The position numbers and the translations under genes are program-made. From Streptomyces sp. CB01580 (GTDB lineage: Bacteria; Actinomycetota; Actinomycetes; Streptomycetales; Streptomycetaceae): a stretch of DNA of 64,000 nt. Below the pieces are notes generated by a model that was not told the origin of the DNA, did no database searches, and saw nothing but the letters and a program-made list of their open reading frames with translations. Positions within the stretch are counted from its first letter, which is position 1. Each line of letters opens with the position of its first letter. The stretch lies in the NCBI RefSeq assembly GCF_001905795.1, contig NZ_LIXJ01000001.1, forward strand, positions 62,001-126,000. Direction: 5' to 3'. Positions 53,769 through 63,689 of this stretch are shown in pieces.

Positions 53769-54084
53769 CCGAGGACTCCACCGGCGCCTCCGCCCGCCGG
53801 GGACAAAATCACCGCCACCGGCCGTCAACGAGCCGCCGGGGCCGGTGCGCTGTCGCGCTGCGTCCGCACCGAACCCGGCTGTAACATATCAACCAAAGGG
53901 CGACAAATAGGATGCTTGTTGGCGGTGCCGGGCACGCCACCCGCCGGACCGCGCGCAGACGCGGAGGTTTCGCACACGGGCGGGTGGCGGGTGCCCGGCA
54001 TCGGAGTCCGCCGACGGCTTCGGCGGGGGCCCGTCGACCGCTCGCCCGGCAGGGCATCGGTCCTCGCCGTGAAGGGAGGCAGTC
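53769..54084. promoter_or_regulatory. Upstream region of dnaK
   Basis: 316 bp without a gene. It has a local AT-rich island at 53880-53915 (AACATATCAACCAAAGG) that stands out in this GC-rich DNA and may hold the dnaK promoter. No clear HAIR-like or CIRCE element was recognised. GGGAGG precedes the dnaK ATG. Confidence 0.45.
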
Positions 54085-55962
54085 ATGGCGCGGGCAGTGG
54101 GCGTCGACCTGGGAACGACGAACTCCGTGGTGGCCGTGCTGGAGGCCGGCGAGCCGACCGTGATCACGAACACCGAGGGAGCGCGGACCACTCCGTCGGT
54201 GGTGGCGTTCGCCAAGAAGGGCGAGGTGCTGGTCGGCGAGGTCGCCAAGCGCCAGGCGGTGACCAACGTCGAGCGCACCGCGCGATCGGTCAAGCGGCAC
54301 ATGGGGGACGCCCAGTGGCGATTCCCCGATTCCGGCGACATCGACGGCAAGCGGTACACGGCGCAGGAGATCTCCGCGCGGGTGCTGCAGAAGCTGAAGC
54401 GGGACGCCGAGGCGTATCTGGGGGACGACGTCCAGGACGCGGTGATCACCGTGCCCGCGTACTTCAACGACGCCCAGCGCACCGCGACGAAGGAGGCGGG
54501 GCAGATCGCGGGCCTGAACGTCCTGCGGATCATCAACGAGCCGACCGCCGCGGCCCTCGCCTACGGTCTGGACAAGGAGAACGACCAGACGATCCTGGTG
54601 TTCGACCTCGGTGGCGGCACCTTCGACGTGTCGCTGCTGGAGATCGGCGAGGGCCTGGTCGAGGTGAAGGCGACCAACGGTGACACGCACCTCGGTGGTG
54701 ACGACTGGGACCAGCGCGTCGTCGACCACCTGGTCGAACGCTTCAAGAACGGCTACGGCGTGGACCTGTCCAAGGACAAGATGGCGCTCCAGCGTCTGCG
54801 CGAGGCCGCGGAGAAGGCCAAGATCGAGCTGTCGTCGGCGACCGAGACCACGATCAACCTGCCCTACATCTCGGCGTCCGCCGAGGGCCCGCTGCACCTG
54901 GACGAGAAGCTCACACGCTCGCAGTTCGAGCAGTTGACGGCGGCTCTGCTGGAGCGTTGCAAGACGCCGTTCCACAACGCGGTCAAGGACGCCGGGGTCA
55001 AGGTGTCGGACATCGACCACGTGATCCTGGTGGGCGGCTCGACGAGGATGCCCGCCGTCACGGAACTGGTACGGGAACTGACCGGCAAGGATCCGCACAA
55101 GGGTGTGAACCCGGACGAGGTCGTCGCCATCGGCGCCTCGCTCCAGGCCGGTGTCCTCAAGGGCGAGGTCAAGGACGTCCTGCTGCTCGACGTCACCCCG
55201 CTGTCCCTCGGCATCGAGACCAAGGGCGGCATCATGACCAAGCTCATCGAGCGCAACACCACGATCCCGACCAAGCGTTCCGAGATCTTCACGACGGCCG
55301 AGGACAACCAGCCGTCCGTCCAGATCCAGGTCTACCAGGGCGAGCGCGAGATCGCGGCGTACAACAAGAAGCTCGGCATGTTCGAGCTGACGGGCCTGCC
55401 GCCGGCCCCCCGCGGCGTCCCGCAGATCGAGGTCTCCTTCGACATCGACGCCAACGGCATCATGCACGTCACCGCCAAGGACCTCGGCACCGGCAGGGAA
55501 CAGAAGATGACCGTCACCGGCGGCTCCTCGCTGCCGAAGGACGACATCGACCGCATGGTGCGCGAGGCGGAGCAGCACGCGGAGGAGGACCGGCAGCGCA
55601 AGGAGACCGCCGAGACCCGCAACCGCGCGGAGACCCTGCTCTACCAGACCGAGAAGCTGATGAAGGACAACGCCGACAAGATCCCGGACGACGTGCGCAC
55701 GGAGACCGAGGAGGCGCTCACCGAGGTCAGGGAGAAGCTCAAGGGAGACGACACCGCCGGGCTCCGTACCGCCACCGAGCGGGCGAGCACGGCCGCGCAG
55801 CGGATCGGCTCCGCCCTGTACGCGCAGGCCCGGGGCGGGGCGGACGGCGCCTCCCCCGATGGTTCCGGACCCGGTGCCGGCGCGGGCACGTCCGCGGGCG
55901 GTGAGGACGAGGTCGTCGATGCGGAGATCGTCGACGACGAGCGGAAGGAGGACGGCGGGTGA
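54085..55962 (+). CDS. dnaK: Hsp70 chaperone DnaK (second, stand-alone copy)
   Basis: 625 residues. The ATPase domain has [39 protein letters not shown] and [17 protein letters not shown]. The substrate domain has [20 protein letters not shown] helical lid and an acidic tail ending [13 protein letters not shown] close the protein. It folds or holds client proteins with ATP. The usual partners grpE, dnaJ and hspR are not next to it. That, and an N-terminus ([12 protein letters not shown]) usual for a main DnaK, suggests a paralogue rather than the housekeeping operon. Confidence 0.95.
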   Translation: MARAVGVDLGTTNSVVAVLEAGEPTVITNTEGARTTPSVVAFAKKGEVLVGEVAKRQAVTNVERTARSVKRHMGDAQWRFPDSGDIDGKRYTAQEISARVLQKLKRDAEAYLGDDVQDAVITVPAYFNDAQRTATKEAGQIAGLNVLRIINEPTAAALAYGLDKENDQTILVFDLGGGTFDVSLLEIGEGLVEVKATNGDTHLGGDDWDQRVVDHLVERFKNGYGVDLSKDKMALQRLREAAEKAKIELSSATETTINLPYISASAEGPLHLDEKLTRSQFEQLTAALLERCKTPFHNAVKDAGVKVSDIDHVILVGGSTRMPAVTELVRELTGKDPHKGVNPDEVVAIGASLQAGVLKGEVKDVLLLDVTPLSLGIETKGGIMTKLIERNTTIPTKRSEIFTTAEDNQPSVQIQVYQGEREIAAYNKKLGMFELTGLPPAPRGVPQIEVSFDIDANGIMHVTAKDLGTGREQKMTVTGGSSLPKDDIDRMVREAEQHAEEDRQRKETAETRNRAETLLYQTEKLMKDNADKIPDDVRTETEEALTEVREKLKGDDTAGLRTATERASTAAQRIGSALYAQARGGADGASPDGSGPGAGAGTSAGGEDEVVDAEIVDDERKEDGG

Positions 55963-56023
55963 GGGGCGCCCGCACGTCTGTGTCCCTCGCCTCCCCGGAA
56001 CATCCTCCGCCCCGCCGCGCCGA

Positions 56024-56680
56024 TCAGCCGATGACGAACGGGAGTTGAGCGGCCGTCTCGCCCAGTTCGGCTCGCTGGGCGTCGGTCGGGACACGCCGCC
56101 CGGTACCGACCAGCAACGTGTCCGTGTCGGAGAACGACGCGGGGAACGGGTACCCGGCGATCATCTCCAGCATCGCGCGGGACCGGGCGAGCCCCGCTGC
56201 GGGCGGCCGCGCCGCGTCCGGCAGACACGCGATCAGATCGAGGTGGTGCAGCGTCCATTCCAGGACGTACGCGGAGAGGAAGTCGCCCGCGGTGAGCACC
56301 TTGTCCTGCGTGGCCACCCGGAGGCCCGGGTCGGCGAGTCCGGCGGCCCGTCCCGCGGCGGAGCCGACGTCGTCGAGGTGGTGCTTCAGCAGCCGGGGTT
56401 CCTCGTACGCGGCGGCCAGCCGGACGATCAGCGCGTCGAGCGGGTCGGCGCCGGTCGGTGGCGTACGGGCCACGTCCCAGTACGTCACCGCGTCGTGGGT
56501 CGGCTGCGTGTCGGCGGGGGTCGCGAGGGTGATCAGGACGTCCTGGGCGTCGATGATCAGATGGCACGCCAGGTCCCGTACGAGCCAGCCGGAGCAGCCG
56601 GACGGCCGCGCGAAGTCCTCGTCCGGGAGCGCGACGACGGCCGTGCGCAACGCCGTCCAGGAACGCGAGAAGAGATCCAT
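56024..56680 (-). CDS. DinB-like/mycothiol-dependent isomerase-domain protein
   Basis: 218 residues. GCSGWLVRDLACHLIIDAQD and VLEWTLHHLDLIACLPD give the His-Glu-His metal set of mycothiol-dependent maleylpyruvate isomerase N-domains. Unlike the gene at 50803 it is not in a gentisate operon, so its role may be another mycothiol-dependent transfer or detoxification. It is convergent with dnaK, and 61 bp separate the two stops. Confidence 0.75.
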   Translation of the reverse strand: MDLFSRSWTALRTAVVALPDEDFARPSGCSGWLVRDLACHLIIDAQDVLITLATPADTQPTHDAVTYWDVARTPPTGADPLDALIVRLAAAYEEPRLLKHHLDDVGSAAGRAAGLADPGLRVATQDKVLTAGDFLSAYVLEWTLHHLDLIACLPDAARPPAAGLARSRAMLEMIAGYPFPASFSDTDTLLVGTGRRVPTDAQRAELGETAAQLPFVIG

Positions 56681-57059
56681 GTCGGCACGCTAGTGCGGCG
56701 CGGTGAAGGCGTGCAAGCGTTGCCGGTGCGGGCGGCTCGCACGCTCCGACGGTCAACTCGCCCGTCCGGAGGCCGGGTTCGCGCCCTCGGTGGAAACGGG
56801 CCCCGGTCCTGTCCCGCCCGTGTCCCGGGCGCACGCCGGCAGGCGAACACCGCAGGATCAATTCATTTTTTTCCATGATTTTCAGGCGTTACGATCCGAA
56901 CGGTGACGAGCGAAGACCCAACAGTTCGATCGTGGCCGAGGCGATGACCGCTCGGCGCGACTCCCTGTGGAACACGCGGCCTCCACGCCCGCTCGCATGT
57001 CGGACCGCCGCCGCAGCAGCGGTCCCGCGGCGTACGGCCGATGCCGAGAAAGGATCCCA
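56681..57059. promoter_or_regulatory. Region upstream of the tandem acetyltransferase gene
   Basis: 379 bp with no supported gene. An AT-rich patch at 56860-56890 (TTCATTTTTTTCCATGATTT) is the most AT-rich point nearby and a likely promoter. Confidence 0.4.
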
Positions 57060-58130
57060 GTGAGCGGGACACCGCATCACGGCCCCGGACCCCGCGCACT
57101 GCGCGACCGGGTGACCGCCCCCTCGACCGTTGCCCTGCCCACGGCCGGTGACGGGCTCGTCTGGAGACCGGTCACCGCCGCCGACATCGATCTGGTCCTC
57201 GACCTGAAGCGTGCCGCCGGGAAGGTCGATCACCCGCGCTGGCTGGTGATGAGGGACGAGTTGGAGGAGGAGTTCGGCGGCGAGACCTTCGTCCCCGAAC
57301 GCGACGCGGTGATCGCCGTCGATTCCGGCGGTCGCGCGGTGGCCTACGGCTCGGCCGTGGCCCCGGCGAGCCCGGAGACGGTCTTCTGGGTGGAACTCGA
57401 CGGCACGGTGGCCCCGGACCGTCGTGGCGAGGGCATCGGCAGCGCGCTGCTGGCATGGCAGGAGGCCCGTGGCCTCCAGCATCTCGCTACCTGCGACGCC
57501 GTCCTGCCCGGGTGGCTGGCCTCGGGCGCGAACGACCGTGCCACCCCTACGATCCGGCTCCTGGAGGCGCACGGCTACGAGCGCGCCCGGTGGTGGCTGG
57601 AGCTGGAACGCGATCTCGTGACGCCGCTCGCCGAGCCGCCCTCCCCTTCGGGGGTGCGGCTCGTGCCCTACGGCGAGGCGTGGCGGGAGCGGGCCAGGTG
57701 CGCGCTGAACGACGCCTTCCGCGACCACTGGGGCAGCCAGCCGGTCACCGTCGCCGAATGGGCCGCCGGTGACCGCCTGAAGGCGCTCCGACCGGACCTG
57801 TCCGTACTCGCCGTCGTCCCCGGCACGCCCGGCGCATCCGAGGACGAGCGTGTCGTCGGCCTCGTCCTCGTGGACGTGTCGCCGGAGGAATGGCCTCTGC
57901 GCGGGGGCCCTTTCGGATACATCTCGGCCGTGGGGGTACGACGGGAGGCACGGGGGCAGGGACTGGCCCGCGCCATGCTGGCCCACGTGCTGCGGACACT
58001 GCGGACCGAAGCTCTGGGCCGCGCCGTGCTGGACGTCGACTCCGAGAGCCCCACCGGTGCCCTGGGCCTGTACCGGAGTCTGGGATTCACCGTCTCCGAC
58101 CGCTCGATCAGTCTCGTCAAACGCTTCTGA
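57060..58130 (+). CDS. Tandem GNAT-domain acetyltransferase
   Basis: 356 residues with two GNAT halves. The first (about 20-185) has WRPVTAADIDLVLDLKR and a degenerate acetyl-CoA loop, DRRGEGIGSALLAW. The second (about 195-355) has VRREARGQGLARAMLAHVL and ALGLYRSLGFTVSDR. This is the layout of mycothiol synthase-like and other double-GNAT proteins, but I cannot name the substrate. The start GTG 57060 has AAAGGA upstream; an earlier in-frame start lacks one. A perfect palindrome directly after the stop probably ends transcription. Confidence 0.8.
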   Translation: MSGTPHHGPGPRALRDRVTAPSTVALPTAGDGLVWRPVTAADIDLVLDLKRAAGKVDHPRWLVMRDELEEEFGGETFVPERDAVIAVDSGGRAVAYGSAVAPASPETVFWVELDGTVAPDRRGEGIGSALLAWQEARGLQHLATCDAVLPGWLASGANDRATPTIRLLEAHGYERARWWLELERDLVTPLAEPPSPSGVRLVPYGEAWRERARCALNDAFRDHWGSQPVTVAEWAAGDRLKALRPDLSVLAVVPGTPGASEDERVVGLVLVDVSPEEWPLRGGPFGYISAVGVRREARGQGLARAMLAHVLRTLRTEALGRAVLDVDSESPTGALGLYRSLGFTVSDRSISLVKRF

Positions 58131-58131
58131 C

Positions 58132-58147
58132 CTCAGGGGCCCCTGAG
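58132..58147. terminator. 16-bp palindrome after the tandem GNAT gene
   Basis: CTCAGGGG followed by CCCCTGAG, one base after the stop codon. It is a probable terminator stem with a tight loop. Confidence 0.55.
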
Positions 58148-58349
58148 ATCCCTGAGGTCTTGGGACTCACCGGGCCCTGGGACTCGTCCCGCCCCGGAAC
58201 GCCGGCCTCACGGCCGGGCCGCCACCGACCGCGTCTCCAGAGGCGTCCCGCGACACGGCCCCCGGTACGGCCTCCGCAGCCGCCTGACCATGCAAACCCC
58301 GATCCACCCGACCACGAAGACCCGATCACACGAACAGAAAGCACCCGCC

Positions 58350-59071
58350 GTGTTCACTTCCGCCGTCACCGACTTCTGGCTCACCCCGTCCCCGACGAGC
58401 CGGTTCCTCTGCGGCGACGACACCTTCGGTGTCACCACCGACACCGCGCTCGACGAGGACGAACGGCTCACCGTCCTCACCACGACCGACGGGAGGACGC
58501 GTGTCCTGCTCACTCCCGCTCTCGCGGGCGCGATGGGTCTGGAGAAGGGCAGCCGGTCGACGAGGCGGGCTTCCGGCGGCGGCTGGAGACGTCCGGCATC
58601 TCGCTGCACGGAGCCGACAACCTCTTCTACTTCACCCACGAGGCCCGCGAGGCGTTGCTCGGTGAGCCGGACGACCCCTCGGTCCGCCCTCTCACCGCGG
58701 CCGACGCGCGGGCGTTCGAGCGGTTCGAGGCGGCGGCCCCGGAACAGGATCTCGACGACGCGTATGTCGCACTGGACCACTGGGCGGTCCACGGCGCGTT
58801 CGAGGACGGGCAGCTGGTGTGCGTGGCGAGCATGTACCCGTGGGACGACGCGCCGCTGGCCGACCTCGGTGTACTGACGCTGCCGTCCTACCGGGGCAGG
58901 GGCCACGCCCGCCGCCTCGTGCGCGCGATCTCCCGGTACGCCCTCGCGCGGGACCACGAGCCTCAGTACCGGTGCCAGCTCGACAACCACGCCTCGGTGG
59001 CGGCGGCCGCGTCGGCCGGGCTGACCCGGTTCGGAACCTGGGACGTCGTCTCGCCGCAGTCGGCCGGGTAG
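58350..59071 (+). pseudogene. GNAT-family acetyltransferase, frameshifted
   Basis: GTG 58350 opens FTSAVTDFWLTPSPTSRFLC, continuing to GAMGLEKG near 58548. The homologous protein then continues one frame over: QPVDEAGFRRRLETSGISLH, GADNLFYFTHEAREALL, and a GNAT core with LTLPSYRGRGHARRLVRAIS, ending at 59071. A single missing C in AAGGGCAGCC (expected GGCCAGCC) explains the break. The acetyl-CoA loop (RGRGHA) is intact. It may be a recent mutation or a sequencing error, since no other damage is visible. Confidence 0.7.
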
Positions 59072-59239
59072 GAGTACTCACCGGCCTTGTTCCACGGTGC
59101 CGCCCCGCCCGCCTCCGCGCAGCCCCGGGGTGTGTCACCACGGGCCGGCGCGTTCCTTCTTCCGCGGGCTCGTCGGCTCGCGGTGGCCGACCCGTCGGGC
59201 TCGTGGTCGCAGACCTGTCGGCTCACGGTCGCGGGCCCC

Positions 59240-60046
59240 TCAGCTCGCGGCCGCGTGCTCGTCGGCCGTGGTCCCGATCCTGGCGGTCCTGCTGACCCAC
59301 TGGGAGAGGGTGAGCTGCGTGGTCCCGGCCGAGTGTGCCCGAACGCGTCGGCAGGGTGCGCCCCGGCGCTGTCCGGCCCCGCCACCGGTGCCCTCCCCCT
59401 GGTCGCGGTCGGCGCGGTCGGCCAGCGCGTCGCGGAGGAGCAGCAGGTGTGCGGGCGGGGCGCGGAAGTCGTCCTTGGCCCGGTGCGTGAGGGGGGTCGC
59501 CGGGTGGCCGTGGCCGCCCGACGTGTCGGGCGCGGGAACCTTGGGGGCGGGCGCCTCGGCCGGTCGTTCGTCGATCGTGCTGCGCTTCTTGGTGGCAGTG
59601 AACATGGGAGGGGGTCCTTCCTGTGCTGCGGTGCCGGTCACGCGGCCGTCGTGGCAGTGGTCCGGGCGCGGGAATCGCGCATGGGAGTCGTGGTGGAGGG
59701 GGGCCTGATCACCGGGCGCGGGCGACGGTTCCGGGAGACGCCTCCCGGTGGCCGTGCGTCCTGCGGACGGTGTCGGAGGCACGCCCTTGTCGCGGCGGGT
59801 CCGCAGGTCGGATACCCCGGGACCGAGGAGTGACACTCCGTACGCGGTGCGTCGCCCGGACGGGCGGACGTCATCGGTGGCGTCCGGCGACGGGACCACC
59901 CGACCGGTCGGGACGGGCTGGGCGCCCATCGGGGTCGCCTCGATCACCGGGTGGGTGGAGCGGCCGACGACAGTGGATGCCGGGCCGGTGACACCGGTCG
60001 CGTCATCCGTCTCGTACCGCTCGGCCGGGCCGTGGGCTTCGATCAT
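59240..60046 (-). CDS. Hypothetical protein (268 aa), start uncertain
   Basis: ATG 60046 has a strong GGAGGTG eight bases upstream and opens MIEAHGPAERYETDD; the frame stays open to 59240. The middle is low-complexity (Arg, Pro, Gly). A second good start at 59605 (MFTATKKRSTIDERPAEA, with AGGAAGG upstream) would give a 121-residue protein containing HLLLLRDALADRAD and ending TLSQWVSRTARIGTTADEHA. I recognise neither form. Two separate genes in the same frame are also possible. No membrane segment or signal peptide is seen. Confidence 0.4.
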   Translation of the reverse strand: MIEAHGPAERYETDDATGVTGPASTVVGRSTHPVIEATPMGAQPVPTGRVVPSPDATDDVRPSGRRTAYGVSLLGPGVSDLRTRRDKGVPPTPSAGRTATGRRLPEPSPAPGDQAPLHHDSHARFPRPDHCHDGRVTGTAAQEGPPPMFTATKKRSTIDERPAEAPAPKVPAPDTSGGHGHPATPLTHRAKDDFRAPPAHLLLLRDALADRADRDQGEGTGGGAGQRRGAPCRRVRAHSAGTTQLTLSQWVSRTARIGTTADEHAAAS

Positions 60047-60260
60047 GGCGACACCTCCGTTCGCCATCCCACTGTCGCCCGGAGGAGGCCCCCCGCGCGT
60101 CGTCCCGCCGCAGCGATTCCGACTACCACGGCTGCGGTACCCGGTCCCCCCGCCTACCACCGGCCGGAACGGCCCGGCGGCAGGGCGGCGTCACGCCGGC
60201 GTCCGCGCCCCGGGTCCACGGCCTCTCCCGTGCCAGGCCCCCATACTCCCGGCAGTGCGC

Positions 60261-60962
60261 CTACGAGTGCATGGACGGCTGCGAAGGCCCCGATTCCGTC
60301 GTGGGACTCACCAGACCGCACTGGTACGCGATGACGACGAGCTGGGCCCGGTCCCGGGCCGCCAGCTTGGTCATGGCCCTGTTGACATGGGTCTTGGCGG
60401 TCAGCGGGCTGACGAACAGGTGCGCCGCGATCTCGTCGTTCGACAGCCCCAGCGCCACCAGCCCCACGACGTCGCGTTCCCGGCGCGTCAGGCACTCCAG
60501 CCGCTCGTGCACGCCCGCCGGGCACGGATCCGGCTGGGCGAGGAAGCGCCCGATCAGCGCACGCGTCGCCGACGGGGACAGCAGGGCCTCGCCCGCGGCG
60601 ATCGTACGGACGGCGTCGAGCAGTTCCTCGGGCCGGGCGCCCTTGCCGAGAAAACCGCTCGCACCGGCGCGCAGCGCCTCGGCCACGTGCTCGTCGTCCT
60701 CGAAGGTGGTGAGGATGAGCACCTTCACCTCGGTGAGGTCGTCGGACTCGCTGATGAGCCGTGTGGCTTCGAGACCGTCCATCTCCGGCATGCGGATGTC
60801 CATCAGGACCACGTCGGGGCTCTGCGCACGGGCCAGGTCCAGCGCCTCCTGCCCGTTGGACGCCTCCCCCACCGTCTCCATGTCGTCCGTGGAGTCGAAC
60901 AGCATCCGGAACGTGCCCCGCAGCAGGGCCTGGTCATCGACAAGCAGCACGCGGGTCGTCAT
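60261..60962 (-). CDS. NarL/LuxR-type response regulator
   Basis: 233 residues. The receiver domain has VLLVDDQALLRGTFRMLF, the phospho-acceptor Asp in VVLMDIRMPEMDG near residue 54, and a LTTFEDDEHV switch. The LuxR HTH is LTRRERDVVGLVALGLSNDE then IAAHLFVSPLTAKTHVNRAM. It pairs with the histidine kinase encoded upstream; the genes overlap by 29 bases. It probably binds promoters elsewhere, since no target is evident here. Confidence 0.92.
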   Translation of the reverse strand: MTTRVLLVDDQALLRGTFRMLFDSTDDMETVGEASNGQEALDLARAQSPDVVLMDIRMPEMDGLEATRLISESDDLTEVKVLILTTFEDDEHVAEALRAGASGFLGKGARPEELLDAVRTIAAGEALLSPSATRALIGRFLAQPDPCPAGVHERLECLTRRERDVVGLVALGLSNDEIAAHLFVSPLTAKTHVNRAMTKLAARDRAQLVVIAYQCGLVSPTTESGPSQPSMHS

Positions 60963-62172
60963 GCCCGTCCCTTCTCTGTGGTTCGCCCATGACCGGGCCG
61001 GGACGCAACGGCAGCTCGGCCGTCACGGTGAAGCCGCCCTCCGGGCGGGCGCCCGCGTACAGCCGCCCACCGACCGTGGAGGCGCGCTCGCGCATTCCGA
61101 TGAGCCCGTGGCCCGTCCCCGGACGGGCCGGGTCGGCTGCGGTCCGGCCGTCGTTCTCGACGGTGATCGTCAGCCGCTCGGGGCGGTAGTGCAGGAACAG
61201 CCGGGCGTGGTCGGCCCCCGCGTGCTTGTGCACGTTGGTCAGGGCCTCCTGCACGATGCGGTAGGCGGCCAGGTCGACCGCCGGAGCGAGCGGTTCGGCG
61301 ACGCCGTGCCAGCTGTGGCTCACGTTCAGTCCGGCTCGCTCGAACGATGCCAGGAGCGCCGGTACGCGGGCCAGGCCGGGCATCGGGTCGCGGGGCGTCA
61401 CCGGGTCGCCGGACTGCCGCAGCAGCCCCACGGTCACGCGCAGTTCGTCGAGCGCGGAGCGGCTGGTGTCCCGGATGTGCTCCAGTGCGGCCAGGATCTG
61501 CTCCGGCCGCCGTTCCACGAGGTGGACCGCCACGCCCGCCTGGGCGTTGATGAGGGCGATGTGGTGGGCGACGATGTCGTGCAGTTCGCGCGCGATCCGC
61601 ACCCGCTCGGCCGCCACCCGCTGCTGCGCCTCCTGCTCGCGCGTGCGCTCCGCGTGTTCCGCCCGTTCCTCCACCGCGGCCACATAGGCGCGGCGCGAGC
61701 GCACCCCGTCACCGATGGCTGCGGGCAGCACCGTCCACGCCAGCATCGCCGCGTTGTCCGGGGCCAGCCAGGAACGCGGATCCCATAGCACGGCGACGCC
61801 CACCAGGATGGCGACCGACGACACCGCCGAGATCCAGGTCACTCGCCGGTCGGTGCGCGCGGCGACGGTGTAGACCGACACCAGGACGGGGCTGATGACC
61901 AGCGGACTCTCCCGGAATCCCAGCAGCTGGAAGGCCACCCCGCAGCCGACCGCCACGGCCAGTACACCGACCGGGTGACGGCGCCGCCACACCAACGCGG
62001 AACAACCGGTGCCCGCCAGCACCACCGCCTGCCAGCGCAGGGAGAAATCGCGCTCGTGCGGGACGATCGAGGCGGCCACGACGGACAGGACGAACAGCAC
62101 GACCAGGACCAGTGCGTCCATCACACCGAACCGGGACCGTTCCCCCCTTCTCCGACCACTGCTCACCGCCAT
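60934..62172 (-). CDS. NarL-type sensor histidine kinase
   Basis: 412 residues. Several N-terminal membrane helices (ALVLVVLFVLSVVAASIV, WQAVVLAGTGCSALVW, GVLAVAVGCGVAFQLLG and more) are followed by HisKA_3 with ARELHDIVAHHIALINAQ, the phospho-acceptor His. A HATPase_c domain has EALTNVHKHAGADHA and GTGHGLIGMRERAS. ATG 62172 begins MAVSSGRRRGERSR. No periplasmic sensor domain is obvious, so it may sense the membrane. It is co-transcribed with the response regulator. Confidence 0.9.
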   Translation of the reverse strand: MAVSSGRRRGERSRFGVMDALVLVVLFVLSVVAASIVPHERDFSLRWQAVVLAGTGCSALVWRRRHPVGVLAVAVGCGVAFQLLGFRESPLVISPVLVSVYTVAARTDRRVTWISAVSSVAILVGVAVLWDPRSWLAPDNAAMLAWTVLPAAIGDGVRSRRAYVAAVEERAEHAERTREQEAQQRVAAERVRIARELHDIVAHHIALINAQAGVAVHLVERRPEQILAALEHIRDTSRSALDELRVTVGLLRQSGDPVTPRDPMPGLARVPALLASFERAGLNVSHSWHGVAEPLAPAVDLAAYRIVQEALTNVHKHAGADHARLFLHYRPERLTITVENDGRTAADPARPGTGHGLIGMRERASTVGGRLYAGARPEGGFTVTAELPLRPGPVMGEPQRRDGHDDPRAACR

Positions 62173-62546
62173 GGCACCACCGTAGGGTCGACGACCGCAT
62201 CGGGCATCGTCACGCGGGACGGGCCCCGCGGCCTCCGGCGTCCGTCCCCGCCCCGGCCGCCGTCCCCGGAATCCGGTGTCCGCCCACGCCCGAGGCCTCC
62301 GACGCGCGGTCGCCGCCCGTACGCCGAACCGCCGCCGGCGCCCCGGCCGAGGTGCCGGACCCGTCGTCACGATCGCCCGGCCGGACGGCCCGACGACTCC
62401 ATTCGGCCGACGCCCGACCGGCATGACGACGGCCGGCCGACGTGACGACGGACGGCGGGGGCCCGAGCGCCCGACCACCCGTCACGCCCCCGTATCGACC
62501 GCTCCCCCGCGGGCCGTCGGTCCCTTCCGCACCGCTTCTTGTCGGT
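62173..62546. other. Gap between kinase and esterase genes
   Basis: 374 bp, extremely GC-rich, with no supported gene. It contains the kinase promoter region and the end of the esterase transcript. Confidence 0.4.
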
Positions 62547-63689
62547 TCAGACGCCCTTCGCCGGCGCGACCCGTCCCGCCCACGGCGACAGTTCGGCCGT
62601 CAGCCAACGGAAGACCTGGGGCACCTGGCGCTTCCACAGTCCGACGGTGTGCGGCCCGGTCACCCGGGCCACCACCACCCGTGTCGGGGGTACCGCCGCG
62701 CGCCGCAGCGCGAGGCCGTCGCGGTAGCCGTCGTCGCGTCCGCCCGAGAGATACAGCGCGACGCGCGGAGGGGTGGTCGCATGGCGCAGGATCCACAGCG
62801 GGTTGTTGGCCCGCCGCAGCTCCGGGGCGCGGGCCGTGAGGGAGACCCGTTCGGCGGCCGGGTCGTTGTAGCCGGACAGGCTCACCGCGGCCCGGTACCG
62901 GTCGGGGTGGGCGAGTGCCATCTTCACGGCGCAGTGCGCCCCGGCCGAGTAACCGGCCACCGCCCACCCCTTCGCACCACCCCGTGCACGGAAGGTGTCG
63001 ATCACCATCTGCCGGACGTCCACGCTGAGCCATGACTCGGCGTCCACGACGCCCGGCACATTGGCGCATCCGGTGTCCTGACCGGCCAGCAGATTGGTGC
63101 GCGGTTCGACGAGAATGAACGGGGCGATCTCGCCGCGCCGCATCCCGGCCTCCAGCTGCGACTGCACCCGCAGGCTGCTGAACCACGCCTTCGCCGAACC
63201 GGGGAAGCCTCCGAGGAGTTCGACCACGGGGAACCTCTGATGCCGGAAGGCCGGCTGGTCGTACTGCGGCGGCAGCCATACGTACACCTCGCCGCGCACC
63301 CCCGACACCCGGCCGCGCAGTTGGGTGACGCGGACGTTCCGCCCCATCCGGGCGTCGTGCACCGGGTCGAACTCCTGGACGACCTTCGGCTCGTTCGCCA
63401 GGTCCTTGTGACTTCCGAGTCCGTCGCGCCCGAGGTCCGGGGCGGCGACGACATGGTGTCCGGTGCCGAGCAGATCGGCCCAGCTGTCGTACAGGCCATT
63501 GGTGTTGTTGACCACCACGAAGACACTCAGCACGGCCGCCCCCTGCGCGAGGACGACCATCGCGAGGCGGCTCGTGCCTCGTACCACGGCGGGACCCCGC
63601 ACCCGCCCCCACAGCAACAGGGGAAGCAGCACGCTGACCATGGCCAGCGCGATCGTGGCCAGGAAGAAGGGTGTCCCCGTCAGGCTCAT
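62547..63689 (-). CDS. Membrane-anchored alpha/beta hydrolase (antigen 85/esterase D-like)
   Basis: 380 residues. The N-terminus has two or more membrane helices (PFFLATIALAMVSVLLPLLL and LAMVVLAQGAAVLSVFVVV). An extracellular esterase domain follows with EVYVWLPPQYD, a FPVVELLGGFPGSAKAWFS loop, the nucleophile elbow VAGYSAGAHCAVKMA near residue 240, and a late GPHTVGLW catalytic His. This is the putative esterase family that includes mycolyl-transferase-like proteins, here in an organism expected to lack mycolic acids. ATG 63689 is chosen as first methionine before the first helix; GTG starts up to about 20 codons earlier are possible. The substrate is unknown. Confidence 0.8.
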   Translation of the reverse strand: MSLTGTPFFLATIALAMVSVLLPLLLWGRVRGPAVVRGTSRLAMVVLAQGAAVLSVFVVVNNTNGLYDSWADLLGTGHHVVAAPDLGRDGLGSHKDLANEPKVVQEFDPVHDARMGRNVRVTQLRGRVSGVRGEVYVWLPPQYDQPAFRHQRFPVVELLGGFPGSAKAWFSSLRVQSQLEAGMRRGEIAPFILVEPRTNLLAGQDTGCANVPGVVDAESWLSVDVRQMVIDTFRARGGAKGWAVAGYSAGAHCAVKMALAHPDRYRAAVSLSGYNDPAAERVSLTARAPELRRANNPLWILRHATTPPRVALYLSGGRDDGYRDGLALRRAAVPPTRVVVARVTGPHTVGLWKRQVPQVFRWLTAELSPWAGRVAPAKGV

